Origin: Mycobacterium sp.
Lineage (GTDB): Bacteria > Actinomycetota > Actinomycetes > Mycobacteriales > Mycobacteriaceae
NCBI GenBank assembly: GCA_025963385.1
Contig: JAOPUT010000062.1
Location: 1-40,069 of the forward strand
Direction of reading: 5' to 3'
DNA length: 40,069 nt
The position numbers and the translations under genes were made by a program. The notes below the pieces were generated by a model. It saw nothing but the letters and a program-made list of their open reading frames with translations. It was not told the origin of the DNA and searched no databases. Each line of letters starts with the position of its first letter. Position 1 is the first letter of the stretch. This document shows positions 7,553-15,445 of this stretch, piece after piece.

Positions 7553-9336
7553 ACGATCGGCTCGTCCTCGGGTCGCTTGACGCGCAGCCACCGGTAGCCA
7601 TACGGCTCGAGGTCGACCTCGACCCCACCGTGGGCGTCGAGCGGGATCTCCCTGAGGTCATTGAGTAGGTCGACGAGGATGGATCCCGCTGGCAGATCGG
7701 CGATCTCGATGGGGACGAGGCAGCTGTCCGGCCCGAAGTTGTGCAATGCGGCCATCGCCCAGCCGGACTCCTCCCGGCACACGTGGGCCAGGACGGCCCG
7801 GTGAGGTTGCTTGAGTATCTCGACGTTCGACCAGCCGGTCTCCGGTTGTTCGCGGTAGGTGTAGATGAGGTTGCGCATGAACCACCAGAACGATCCGTGA
7901 TCACGGCGCTGGTCCGCGGCATTGACCCGTTCTGGGCCGTACAGACCGTCGGGAAGAGGTCGGGTCACCCGTCTCGTCGTGGCCCTGGAGAAGCCGCCGT
8001 TGTGACCGCCTGTCCATTGCATGGGTGATCGCACGGCGAGACGTCCTGGAATGTCAAGGTTTTCGCCCATCCCGATCTCCTCGCCGTAGAAGAGGACCGG
8101 CGTTCCCGGCAGAGAGAAGACCAGTGAGTACGCCATCTTCATCCGGCGTTCGTCGCCGCCGAGCATCGGCGGAAGGCGGCGTCGCAGCCCGCGGCCGTAG
8201 AGCTGCATGTCCGGATCGGGGCCGAAGGCGTCGAAGACCTCCTGACGCTCGTTGTCGCTCAGTTTGTCGAGGGTCAGCTCATCGTGGTTGCGCAGGAAGT
8301 TGGCCCACTGGCTGGTGATGTCGAGCCGTGGTCGCTGCCGCAACACCTTGGCGATCGGGCGGGCGTCGCCGCGGGCCATCGCGAGGAAGATGTTCTGCAT
8401 CCCGATGAAGTCGAACTGCATGTTGAGTCCGTCGCCGTCGGGCCCGCCGAAGAAGGCCTTCTGGTCCTTGTAGGCGACGTTGACCTCGCCGAGCAGGACG
8501 GCGTCACCGACGCGGCGATTGACCAAGTTCCTTACGTCGCAGAGGAATTGGAGGGGATCGAACGCGTCCTTGCGACCTGGCACCTCGTCCTTGGCGAACA
8601 GGAAGGGGACGGCGTCTACTCGGAAGCCCGAGACACCGAGCTCGAGCCAGAAGCCGAGCGTGCGGGCGATCTCCTCCTGGACCTTCGGGTTCTCTACGTT
8701 GAGGTCCGGCTGGTGCTTGTAGAAGTGATGTAGGTACCACTGGTTGGTCTTGGGGTCGAGTTCCCAGATGCTGTTCTCTTGATCGGGGAACACCACGTCC
8801 GTGGGGCTCGACTTGGGCTCCGTCGGACTCCACACGTAGTAGTCGCGATACGGGTCGTCGATGCTGCGGCGGGCGGACTTGAACCAGGGATGCTTGTCCG
8901 AGGTGTGATTCATGACGAAGTCGATGATCACTCTGATGCCGTTGGACCGGGCGGTACGGACGAGCTCGACGAAGTCGCCAAGTGATCCGAGTCGGGGATC
9001 CACACCGTAGAAGTCGGTGATGTCGTAGCCGTCGTCCTTGCGTGCGGTGGGGTAGAAGGGCATGAGCCACAAGCACGTCACGCCGAGGTCGGTGAGATAT
9101 TCGAGGCGGTCGGTCATGCCACGGATGTCGCCGGTGCCGTCCCCGGTCGAGTCGTAGAAGGTCTCGATGTCGGCGCAGTAGAACACCGCGTTCTTCCACC
9201 ACAGATCGCCGGTGTCCGCGCGCCTCACGAGTGCACCGACTGGAAGGTCTGCCCGAGCGGACAGTGGCATGCGGCGGCCGTCATGCGGAGGGGCATACCC
9301 GTTATTCGCGGACTCATCACGGCCGGGGAACGGCAC
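7549..9336 (-). CDS. GH13 alpha-amylase family protein, trehalose synthase-like
   Basis: Up to 595 residues. The GH13 barrel begins at DLWWKNAVFY (about residue 44). Conserved regions are visible: DFVMNHTSDKHPWF, GFRVDAVPFLF with the nucleophile Asp, LLGEVNV with the acid/base Glu, and LRNHDEL. The wording of these blocks and of YDSTGDGTGDIRGM is closest to trehalose synthase (TreS), which interconverts maltose and trehalose. The long TreS insert after VPFLF is different here, so TreS-like but not certainly TreS. The start is unsure: GTG 9336, ATG 9270 and GTG 9228 are all in frame and none has a clear ribosome site; homology begins near 9210. Translationally coupled to the following alpha-glucosidase. 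Confidence 0.82.
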   Translation of the reverse strand: MPFPGRDESANNGYAPPHDGRRMPLSARADLPVGALVRRADTGDLWWKNAVFYCADIETFYDSTGDGTGDIRGMTDRLEYLTDLGVTCLWLMPFYPTARKDDGYDITDFYGVDPRLGSLGDFVELVRTARSNGIRVIIDFVMNHTSDKHPWFKSARRSIDDPYRDYYVWSPTEPKSSPTDVVFPDQENSIWELDPKTNQWYLHHFYKHQPDLNVENPKVQEEIARTLGFWLELGVSGFRVDAVPFLFAKDEVPGRKDAFDPLQFLCDVRNLVNRRVGDAVLLGEVNVAYKDQKAFFGGPDGDGLNMQFDFIGMQNIFLAMARGDARPIAKVLRQRPRLDITSQWANFLRNHDELTLDKLSDNERQEVFDAFGPDPDMQLYGRGLRRRLPPMLGGDERRMKMAYSLVFSLPGTPVLFYGEEIGMGENLDIPGRLAVRSPMQWTGGHNGGFSRATTRRVTRPLPDGLYGPERVNAADQRRDHGSFWWFMRNLIYTYREQPETGWSNVEILKQPHRAVLAHVCREESGWAMAALHNFGPDSCLVPIEIADLPAGSILVDLLNDLREIPLDAHGGVEVDLEPYGYRWLRVKRPEDEPIV

Positions 9337-9401
9337 GACGGCTCACGCCCGCGTAGCCTTGCCCCATCCATACACCCGATGACGACGCGCCCACCGATGC
9401 G

Positions 9402-10415
9402 TTGCGCATCGCCGTGCTGGCACCGATCGCGTGGCGCACACCGCCTCGTCACTACGGACCCTGGGAACAGTTCGCCTCGTTGCTGACCGAGGGCATGGTG
9501 GCCGCCGGGCATCAGGTGACGCTGTTCGCGACCGCGGACTCGATCACCACGGCCAACCTGCACGCCACCGCGCCGTGCGGGTGGTCCGAGGACGCGACGA
9601 TCGACGCGAAGGTGGCGGAATGCCTGCACATCGCCGCGGTGTTCGAGCGCGCGGGCGAGTTCGACATCATTCACAACGGGTTCGACTTCCTACCGCTCAC
9701 CTACAGCGATCTCGTCTCGACCCCCGTGGTCACGACGATCCACGGGTTCTCGTCGAGCCGCATCCTGCCGGTCTACGAGCGCTACGACGGTACGACTGCG
9801 TACGTGTCCATTAGCGATGCCGATCGGCACCCGAATCTGCACTATGCGTCCACCGTTCACCACGGCATCGACCTCGCCGAGTTCGCCGTGCACCCGAGCC
9901 CGGGGGAGCATCTGTTGTTCTTCGGACGGATCCACCCCGACAAGGGCACGGCACACGCGATCGAGGTCGCGCGCCGATGTGGCCGCCGCCTGGACATCGC
10001 CGGAATCATCCAGGACGACAACTACTTTCGGACCGAAGTGGCGCCACACATCGACGGTGAACGAGTGCGCTACCTCGGCCCGGTCGATGCCACGATGCGC
10101 GCCGAGGTGCTTGGCGCGGCGCACGCGCTGCTGCATCTGATCGACTTCGACGAACCATTCGGCTACTCCGTTGCGGAGGCGATGGCGTGCGGAACGCCGG
10201 TCATCGCGAACGCCAGGGGCTCGATGAGCGAGCTCATCGATCATGGAGTGACCGGCTTCCTGGTCGGCGACCTAGAGTCTGCCGCGGCCGCCGTCGGTTC
10301 TACGGGTCGGCTCGACCGGCAGGTGATCTCCGCGCGCGCGGCGGATCGGTTCTCGGTCCACACCATGATCGACAGATACGTGGACGTCTACCGTGACGTC
10401 ATCGGCCGTCGGTGA
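9402..10415 (+). CDS. GT4-family glycosyltransferase
   Basis: A 337-residue GT-B fold glycosyltransferase of family 4. The N-terminal acceptor domain starts MRIAVLAPIAW, with a proline/glycine-rich loop (TPPRHYGPWE). The C-terminal donor domain has FFGRIHPDKGT and the EX7E motif EPFGYSVAE (E251, E259) followed by AMACGTPVIA. These are retaining enzymes using nucleotide sugars (GDP-mannose or UDP-glucose in many relatives). The first codon appears to be TTG at 9402; no in-frame ATG or GTG fits the family N-terminus and no ribosome site is clear. The gene is divergent from the GH13 pair with a 65-base gap. A strong hairpin immediately follows, so it may be a single-gene transcript. Confidence 0.82.
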   Translation: MRIAVLAPIAWRTPPRHYGPWEQFASLLTEGMVAAGHQVTLFATADSITTANLHATAPCGWSEDATIDAKVAECLHIAAVFERAGEFDIIHNGFDFLPLTYSDLVSTPVVTTIHGFSSSRILPVYERYDGTTAYVSISDADRHPNLHYASTVHHGIDLAEFAVHPSPGEHLLFFGRIHPDKGTAHAIEVARRCGRRLDIAGIIQDDNYFRTEVAPHIDGERVRYLGPVDATMRAEVLGAAHALLHLIDFDEPFGYSVAEAMACGTPVIANARGSMSELIDHGVTGFLVGDLESAAAAVGSTGRLDRQVISARAADRFSVHTMIDRYVDVYRDVIGRR

Positions 10416-10418
10416 GTA

Positions 10419-10436
10419 AGGGGTCGGCAGACCCCT
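10419..10436 (+). terminator. intrinsic terminator-like hairpin after GT4 gene
   Basis: AGGGGTC (10419-10425) and GACCCCT (10430-10436) make a perfect 7-bp stem with a GGCA loop, starting 3 bases after the TGA stop of the glycosyltransferase gene. There is no U-tract, as is usual for mycobacterial intrinsic terminators. It would separate this gene from the operon that follows. Confidence 0.6.
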
Positions 10437-10554
10437 GACCTGGGCCGAAGAGCTGCCCGCGCCCGCTTGCCCGCCCGCATCGGCCAGCGTTCGTCGAGCC
10501 GTTGCGCTCGGTTGCGTGTAGCGTTGACCTCGTTGGGAACCCAGCCAGTCCGGG

Positions 10555-11814
10555 ATGAGGGCGGCGTCCGCTGTGACCTATCCGAGCACTTGCTCGTGTC
10601 GTCCGCGTCCGCGATGTCTCTCGGTTGGGAATTCCAGGTTGATCACACCTTCGTCATTCAGTTGCTCCGCCACGTCAGCGCGCGGCAGCACCGCTTCTCC
10701 GAGTTTCGGCATTCTGAGCACCTATCCACCGACTCGATGCGGGCTGGCCACCTTCAGCGTTGCCCTCGCTGACGGGTTGTCTCACCACGGTGCGGAAGTC
10801 GGCATCGTCCGAGTGGCCGACGCCTCGTCGGCGACGAGCGGGCGAGTCGTGGGAGAACTGGTCGCCAACTCACCCGCGTCGGTGACTGCGGCATCGGAGC
10901 TGCTCAATCGCAGTGACGTGGCGATCGTGCAACACGAGTACGGCATCTACGGCGGCACTGACGGTGACGACGTCGTGGACGTCATCGCCGGACTCGGGGT
11001 CCCGTCGATCGTCGTCGCACACACGGTCCTCAACGATCCCACCGCCCATCAGCGTTCGGTACTGGAGGCCATCGCGGCGATGGCGGATCAAATGGTGGTG
11101 ATGTCCGATGCCGCCAGCCGACGCCTTTGTCGCGGTTTCGACGTCGATCCGGCGAAGGTGACGACGATCTCCCACGGCGCCTACGTGCCGCCGCCAACTC
11201 TCGCATCCTCCGCGCAGGGCAGGCCGACCCTCCTGACCTGGGGTCTGCTGGGACCGGGCAAGGGCATCGAACGCGTCATCGACGCCATGGTGTCCCTGAA
11301 GGACCTGCCTGCGCAGCCACGCTACCTCGTCGCAGGGCGCACACACCCCAAAGTCCTTGCCGCAGACGGCGAAGCGTACCGCCATGCCCGTGTCGACCAA
11401 GCTCGCCGCAGGGGAGTGCACGGTTCGGTCTTCTTCGACGCCGACTACCGCGACGTGGCGTCGCTCAGCCGCCTCGCTCAGTCAGCGGCGGTCGTCGTGC
11501 TTCCCTATGACTCCACGGATCAGGTGACCTCGGGCGTGCTGGTGGACGCGATCGCGACCGGACGGCCGGTGGTGGCGACCGCTTTTCCGCACGCCGTGGA
11601 ACTCTTGGGCAGTGGTGCCGGTGTCGTCGTCGATCATGACGACCCCGACGCACTCGCAGCAGCGCTGCATCGGGTCCTGACCGAACCCGATGTGGCAGCC
11701 TCGATGAGTGCCGAAGCGGCACGGCTTGCCCCAGCCATGGCGTGGCCGATCGTGGCCAAGGGATATCTGGGACTTGCGCGTTCTCTGCTGTCTGAGCGCT
11801 CGGCCCTGGTGTGA
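10555..11814 (+). CDS. GT4-like glycosyltransferase with degenerate EX7E motif
   Basis: A GT-B fold glycosyltransferase of about 370-419 residues. Recognisable blocks are FGILSTYPPTRCGLATFS, VAIVQHEYGIYGG, TWGLLGPGKGIERVIDAM, FFDADYRDV and SGVLVDAIATGRPVVAT. The usual EX7E pair is replaced by Q and D (DQVTSGVLVD), so donor binding may differ or the protein may be a non-canonical partner of the neighbouring GT4. The first 45-50 residues from ATG 10555 do not look protein-like. The true start could be GTG 10573 or TTG 10639, just before the conserved N-terminal strand. The stop overlaps the next gene by 4 bases (GTGA), so this gene leads a coupled three-gene operon. Confidence 0.78.
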   Translation: MRAASAVTYPSTCSCRPRPRCLSVGNSRLITPSSFSCSATSARGSTASPSFGILSTYPPTRCGLATFSVALADGLSHHGAEVGIVRVADASSATSGRVVGELVANSPASVTAASELLNRSDVAIVQHEYGIYGGTDGDDVVDVIAGLGVPSIVVAHTVLNDPTAHQRSVLEAIAAMADQMVVMSDAASRRLCRGFDVDPAKVTTISHGAYVPPPTLASSAQGRPTLLTWGLLGPGKGIERVIDAMVSLKDLPAQPRYLVAGRTHPKVLAADGEAYRHARVDQARRRGVHGSVFFDADYRDVASLSRLAQSAAVVVLPYDSTDQVTSGVLVDAIATGRPVVATAFPHAVELLGSGAGVVVDHDDPDALAAALHRVLTEPDVAASMSAEAARLAPAMAWPIVAKGYLGLARSLLSERSALV

Positions 11815-12827
11815 CGCGCACGCTGGCTTACCGGTTCGACCATCTGCTGCAAATCACCGATGAACGCGGCACTTTCGAGCATGCCCTCTTGACGGAGCCG
11901 CGACCGGAGCACGGGTACTGCACCGACGACATGGCCAGGGTGCTCGTCGTCGCCAGCAGGGAACCCGAACCCGCGCCCGCGGTGCAGTGGCTCGTTCGGC
12001 TGGCACTGCACTTCCTCGACGAGGCACAGGGGCGCGACGGCTCCTATCGCAACCGGATGGATGCCGAGGGCCGGTGGACGGATGCATCGACCGTGGAAGA
12101 CTGTTGGGGGCGCAGCATCTGGGGACTCGGCACTGCCGCGCACAGTGAGCTGACCGGAGTTCGCGACTCTGCAATCGCGCAATTCGAACGCGCGGCGCAG
12201 CGGCGTTCGCCCTGGCCCAGAGCGATGGCCTTCGCCGCGGTGGGGGCTGCCGAGATCCTTGCCGTCGCCCCGCAGAACTGGGCGGCACGCAGACTCCTGG
12301 CCGATTACGCGGGCACCGTCATCGAGCAAGGTGTCGAATCCGGCTGGCAGTGGCCCGAACAACGGCTCCGCTATGCCAACGCCGTGTTGGCGGAAGCGCG
12401 GATCGTCGCGGGACGTGCGCTCGGCCATCCCGCACTGCTCGAACGTGGACTGAAGATGCTGGCGTGGTTGATCGAGGACCACACTGCCGGTGGCCACCTG
12501 TCGCCGAGTCCCGCCGAGGGCAGAGGACCCGGCGATCCGCGGCCCGCCTACGACCAGCAGCCCATCGAGGTGTCCACCCTCGCCGACGCCTCCGCGCGCG
12601 CCGCCGAGGTCGACCCCCGCGACATCTGGCGGACCACGGTCATGGCAGCGATGGCATGGTTCGACGGTGACAACGACCTCGGACAGCCGATGTGGGACCC
12701 CCTGACCGGTGGCGGGTTCGACGGCTTGCATGCCGACCGCGTCAATCAGAACCAGGGTGCGGAGTCCACGCTTGCGCTGCTCTCGACCATGCAGCACGCA
12801 CAACGTCTTTCGCTGGTGCCGCTGTGA
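11811..12827 (+). CDS. glycosidase-like protein, probable (alpha/alpha)6 barrel
   Basis: A 338-residue, mostly helical protein. It contains HGYCTDDMARVLV, EDCWGRSIWGLG, GWQWPEQRLRYANAVLAEA, YDQQPIEVSTLADA and NQNQGAESTLALL. Alternating aromatic/acidic helix ends such as DDMARVL, WGRSIWGLG and QQPIEV suggest an alpha/alpha six-hairpin toroid as in many glycosidases and mannosidase-like proteins. No specific family was recognised with confidence. Similar proteins are often found between a glycosyltransferase and a GH130 gene, as here. The GTG start (11811) overlaps the previous stop, and its own stop overlaps the GH130 start (12824-12827). The tight coupling argues for one complex or pathway. 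No signal peptide is seen. Confidence 0.78.
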   Translation: MTRTLAYRFDHLLQITDERGTFEHALLTEPRPEHGYCTDDMARVLVVASREPEPAPAVQWLVRLALHFLDEAQGRDGSYRNRMDAEGRWTDASTVEDCWGRSIWGLGTAAHSELTGVRDSAIAQFERAAQRRSPWPRAMAFAAVGAAEILAVAPQNWAARRLLADYAGTVIEQGVESGWQWPEQRLRYANAVLAEARIVAGRALGHPALLERGLKMLAWLIEDHTAGGHLSPSPAEGRGPGDPRPAYDQQPIEVSTLADASARAAEVDPRDIWRTTVMAAMAWFDGDNDLGQPMWDPLTGGGFDGLHADRVNQNQGAESTLALLSTMQHAQRLSLVPL

Positions 12828-14299
12828 CGTTGCAGTCGGGCGTGGCCAGACGAACCTCGGTGCGCCTGCCTGCTGACCCTTCGCGGGTCGTCATCCGCCT
12901 GTTCGTGCCTGGCCAGGAGCCCTTCGAGCGCCAAGACTCGCGCGCGGGTGCGGTGCTCAGACGCATCCTGGATCTCGACGACGACGACGTGGAAGCTGCG
13001 CTCGACGACGTCGTGGCTCGTTTCAAAGATCGCCACCGCGACCTGGTCGGCACGTTCAGCCGACATGCCCGCGAACTGGCCGACAGATTGAACCCGGCCG
13101 ACGAACTCTCCGAATCGCGCTCGATGCTGCTCGGGGCGGCGTTCACCAGTGAATACGCAATCGAAGGTGCCGCGCTGTGCAACCCGAGCATGGTGTTGCA
13201 TCCCGACCAGTCGGGAATCGACACTGGCAGTGCGCGATTCGTGATGAGCGTGCGAGGCATCGGCGAAGGACACCGTTCGTCCATCGGTTTTCGCACGGGC
13301 ACGGTCGACGCGAATGGCAGCGTTTCGATGCACGACCCGATGGCGTTCGCAACGATTGGCACAACTGAACCCGCCCAGCTGAGCGAAACGGTCTTCCGCA
13401 GCGAACTCGCGCGGCTCAACGACGCCGGCGAAGGCGCCGACTTCGTGTTCGACACGCTCGGCAGTCACTTCACGCGAGAGGCCCTCGACGAGCGGCTCAA
13501 CCGACTCGAGGGAAGCCTGAGGACCAGGGGCCACGGTGCGAAGACGACGGCGTTGATCCGTGGCATTGCGGCCCGAACGTACTCGATCACGTTCCCCCGC
13601 GAAGTTCCCATCGCTGAGCGAGTGCTCTGGCCGGCGACCGAGGCCGAGGCCGCAGGGATGGAAGACGCGCGCTTCGTCCGGTTCCGCGACGACGACGGCT
13701 CCGTCACGTTCTATGCGACGTATACCGCCTACAGCGGGTCGGTGATAAGCCAACAACTCCTGGCGACCAAGGACTTCGAGCAGTTCACCTCGGTACCCCT
13801 GGTGGGCCGTGCCGCGGCCAACAAGGGTCTGGCATTGTTCCCGCGCCGCATCAACGGCCGCTTCGCCGCCATGTCCCGATCGGATCGTGAGTCGAACTCC
13901 GTCGCGTACTCCGACGATCTGAGCGTGTGGACGGACGCACGTCCGTGTCAGCAGCCGGTCGAAGCGTGGGAGGCACTGCAACTCGGAAACTGCGGATCCC
14001 CGATCGAGACCGACGCGGGTTGGCTGGTCCTCACTCACGGGGTCGGTCCGATGCGCACCTACAGCATCGGGGCGATCCTGCTCGATCTGGACGATCCGGC
14101 CCGGCTTCTCGGACGTCTACGGCGGCCGCTGTTGAGCCCCATCCAAGACGAGCGCGACGGCTACGTTCCTAACGTCGTCTACTCGTGTGGCGCGCTAGTG
14201 CACCGGGACACGCTGGTGATTCCGTACGGAATCAGCGACGCCGCAATCGGAGTCGCCACGATTTCACTGCCCGAACTCCTACACGCCCTCACCGGCTGA
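12824..14299 (+). CDS. GH130-like beta-mannoside phosphorylase/hydrolase
   Basis: A 491-residue protein whose C-terminal two-thirds matches the five-bladed beta-propeller of glycoside hydrolase family 130. Blocks are ITFPREVPIAERVLWP, GMEDARFVRF, FTSVPLVGRAAANKGLALFP, LGNCGSPIETDAGWLVLTHG and GYVPNVVYSCGALVH. Family members phosphorolyse or hydrolyse beta-1,2- or beta-1,4-mannosides, releasing mannose-1-phosphate when phosphorylase. The N-terminal 130-150 residues (RTSVRLPADPSRVVIRLFVP onward) form an extra helical domain seen in larger members. The start is GTG 12824, overlapping the previous stop (GTGA). The cytoplasmic location and coupling to two glycosyltransferases suggest turnover of an intracellular mannose-containing glycan; this is inference. 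Confidence 0.8.
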   Translation: MTLQSGVARRTSVRLPADPSRVVIRLFVPGQEPFERQDSRAGAVLRRILDLDDDDVEAALDDVVARFKDRHRDLVGTFSRHARELADRLNPADELSESRSMLLGAAFTSEYAIEGAALCNPSMVLHPDQSGIDTGSARFVMSVRGIGEGHRSSIGFRTGTVDANGSVSMHDPMAFATIGTTEPAQLSETVFRSELARLNDAGEGADFVFDTLGSHFTREALDERLNRLEGSLRTRGHGAKTTALIRGIAARTYSITFPREVPIAERVLWPATEAEAAGMEDARFVRFRDDDGSVTFYATYTAYSGSVISQQLLATKDFEQFTSVPLVGRAAANKGLALFPRRINGRFAAMSRSDRESNSVAYSDDLSVWTDARPCQQPVEAWEALQLGNCGSPIETDAGWLVLTHGVGPMRTYSIGAILLDLDDPARLLGRLRRPLLSPIQDERDGYVPNVVYSCGALVHRDTLVIPYGISDAAIGVATISLPELLHALTG

Positions 14300-14391
14300 C
14301 TGGGCTGCCCGAACGCCAGACGCCGAGTGGTCTGCGTTCAGCGGCATCTGCGGCATTGACTCCGTCGGATCCCACCTCGTTCAATGGTGGC

Positions 14392-15432
14392 GTGGATGTC
14401 CGGCAAGAGCCCGAAGGGGGCTCCTCGTCCAAGACCGTCGCAGAAGGACTGACGGACGCGTACGGCCTGCGACTGCCCGAGTTGGTGTTCCTCGGCGGCG
14501 AGGTCGACCGCAACTACCGCGTAGCGACAGCCGACGGTCAGATCTTCCTGGCCAAGCTGCGGATCGGTCCCGAACGCCATGACGAGTTGCAGTGGCAGAA
14601 GGACATCTTGTGCTACGTCGCCGACCGCAATCCGGGGGTGGCCGTGCCGACGCTGGTCCGCACCACGAGCGGCGACCCCGACCTGCGGATCGATCTTGGC
14701 CCGACCCGAGGGCTGCTCACCGTGCTCAACTGGGTGGCAGGCACCGACATGGCCAAGGTCGAGCGGCACTCCGACGAGCTCTTGTTCTCGATCGGTGCCA
14801 CAGCCGCCCGAATCACCGACTCTCTGACGGGATTTCGGTCGGAAACCCTTCACACCACGCATCATTGGGACATCGTGCGGGCGGGCGAGGTGATCGACGA
14901 ATGCCTGGCCTGCGACCCGTCGCTGGGTGAGAATCCGGACGTAATGATCGCCCGCGAGTGGTTCGGTGCCGTCGAGCCCACACTCGGATCGCTGCCGCGT
15001 GCCATGGTGCACAACGACCTCAACGACAACAACGTCCTGGTCGGCGAGAGTGACGGCGCCCAGTGTGTCGCGGGCGTCTTGGACTTCAACGACGCGCTCT
15101 ACACCGTGAGAGTCGCCGAACCGGCGATCGCCGGCGCGTACGCCATGCTGCGCAAGGATGATCCGCTGGCCGCCATGGAAAGGCTGATGGCGGGGTATGT
15201 GAGCGTCACAACTTTGACGGATGCGGAGATCGACGTCGCCTACCCCTTGGCGGCCGCCAGGTTGTGCATGCAGGCTCTGACCTGGGCGGTGCGTGGCCGC
15301 GCCCAGCCGACGGAGTACGGCTCCATGCGGATGCGCCACACCGTGCCAACGCTTCATCGCGTCGTTCAGGTCGATGTCGACGCCGCTGCTGCCCGCCTGC
15401 GCGCCGTCGCCGGTGATCGTCGCGCGGACTAA
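14392..15432 (+). CDS. phosphotransferase, hydroxylysine/choline kinase-like (APH fold)
   Basis: A 346-residue kinase of the aminoglycoside phosphotransferase fold. Visible are the ATP lysine K55 in IFLAKLRIGP, the catalytic loop HNDLNDNN (H207, D209, N214) and the metal-binding DFND (D231). The HNDLNDNNVLV form is characteristic of the hydroxylysine kinase (AGPHD1/HYKK)-like branch rather than of antibiotic resistance enzymes. The GTG at 14392 was chosen because upstream in-frame residues are low-quality; no clear ribosome site is present. It is followed 13 bases later by a class III aminotransferase-fold gene. That pairing matches the kinase plus PLP phospho-lyase route for hydroxylysine or phosphoethanolamine-like amines. 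The actual substrate is unproven. Confidence 0.8.
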   Translation: MDVRQEPEGGSSSKTVAEGLTDAYGLRLPELVFLGGEVDRNYRVATADGQIFLAKLRIGPERHDELQWQKDILCYVADRNPGVAVPTLVRTTSGDPDLRIDLGPTRGLLTVLNWVAGTDMAKVERHSDELLFSIGATAARITDSLTGFRSETLHTTHHWDIVRAGEVIDECLACDPSLGENPDVMIAREWFGAVEPTLGSLPRAMVHNDLNDNNVLVGESDGAQCVAGVLDFNDALYTVRVAEPAIAGAYAMLRKDDPLAAMERLMAGYVSVTTLTDAEIDVAYPLAAARLCMQALTWAVRGRAQPTEYGSMRMRHTVPTLHRVVQVDVDAAAARLRAVAGDRRAD

Positions 15433-15445
15433 CCAGGAGACGGAC

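Noticed and set aside
10467..10772. Separate small gene upstream of the second GT4
   Set aside because: The frame overlaps the GT4 start, has no ribosome site and no recognisable protein character.
12746..14038. Long minus-strand frames opposite the GH130 gene
   Set aside because: No family features, and the plus-strand gene is coupled by GTGA overlap to its operon.
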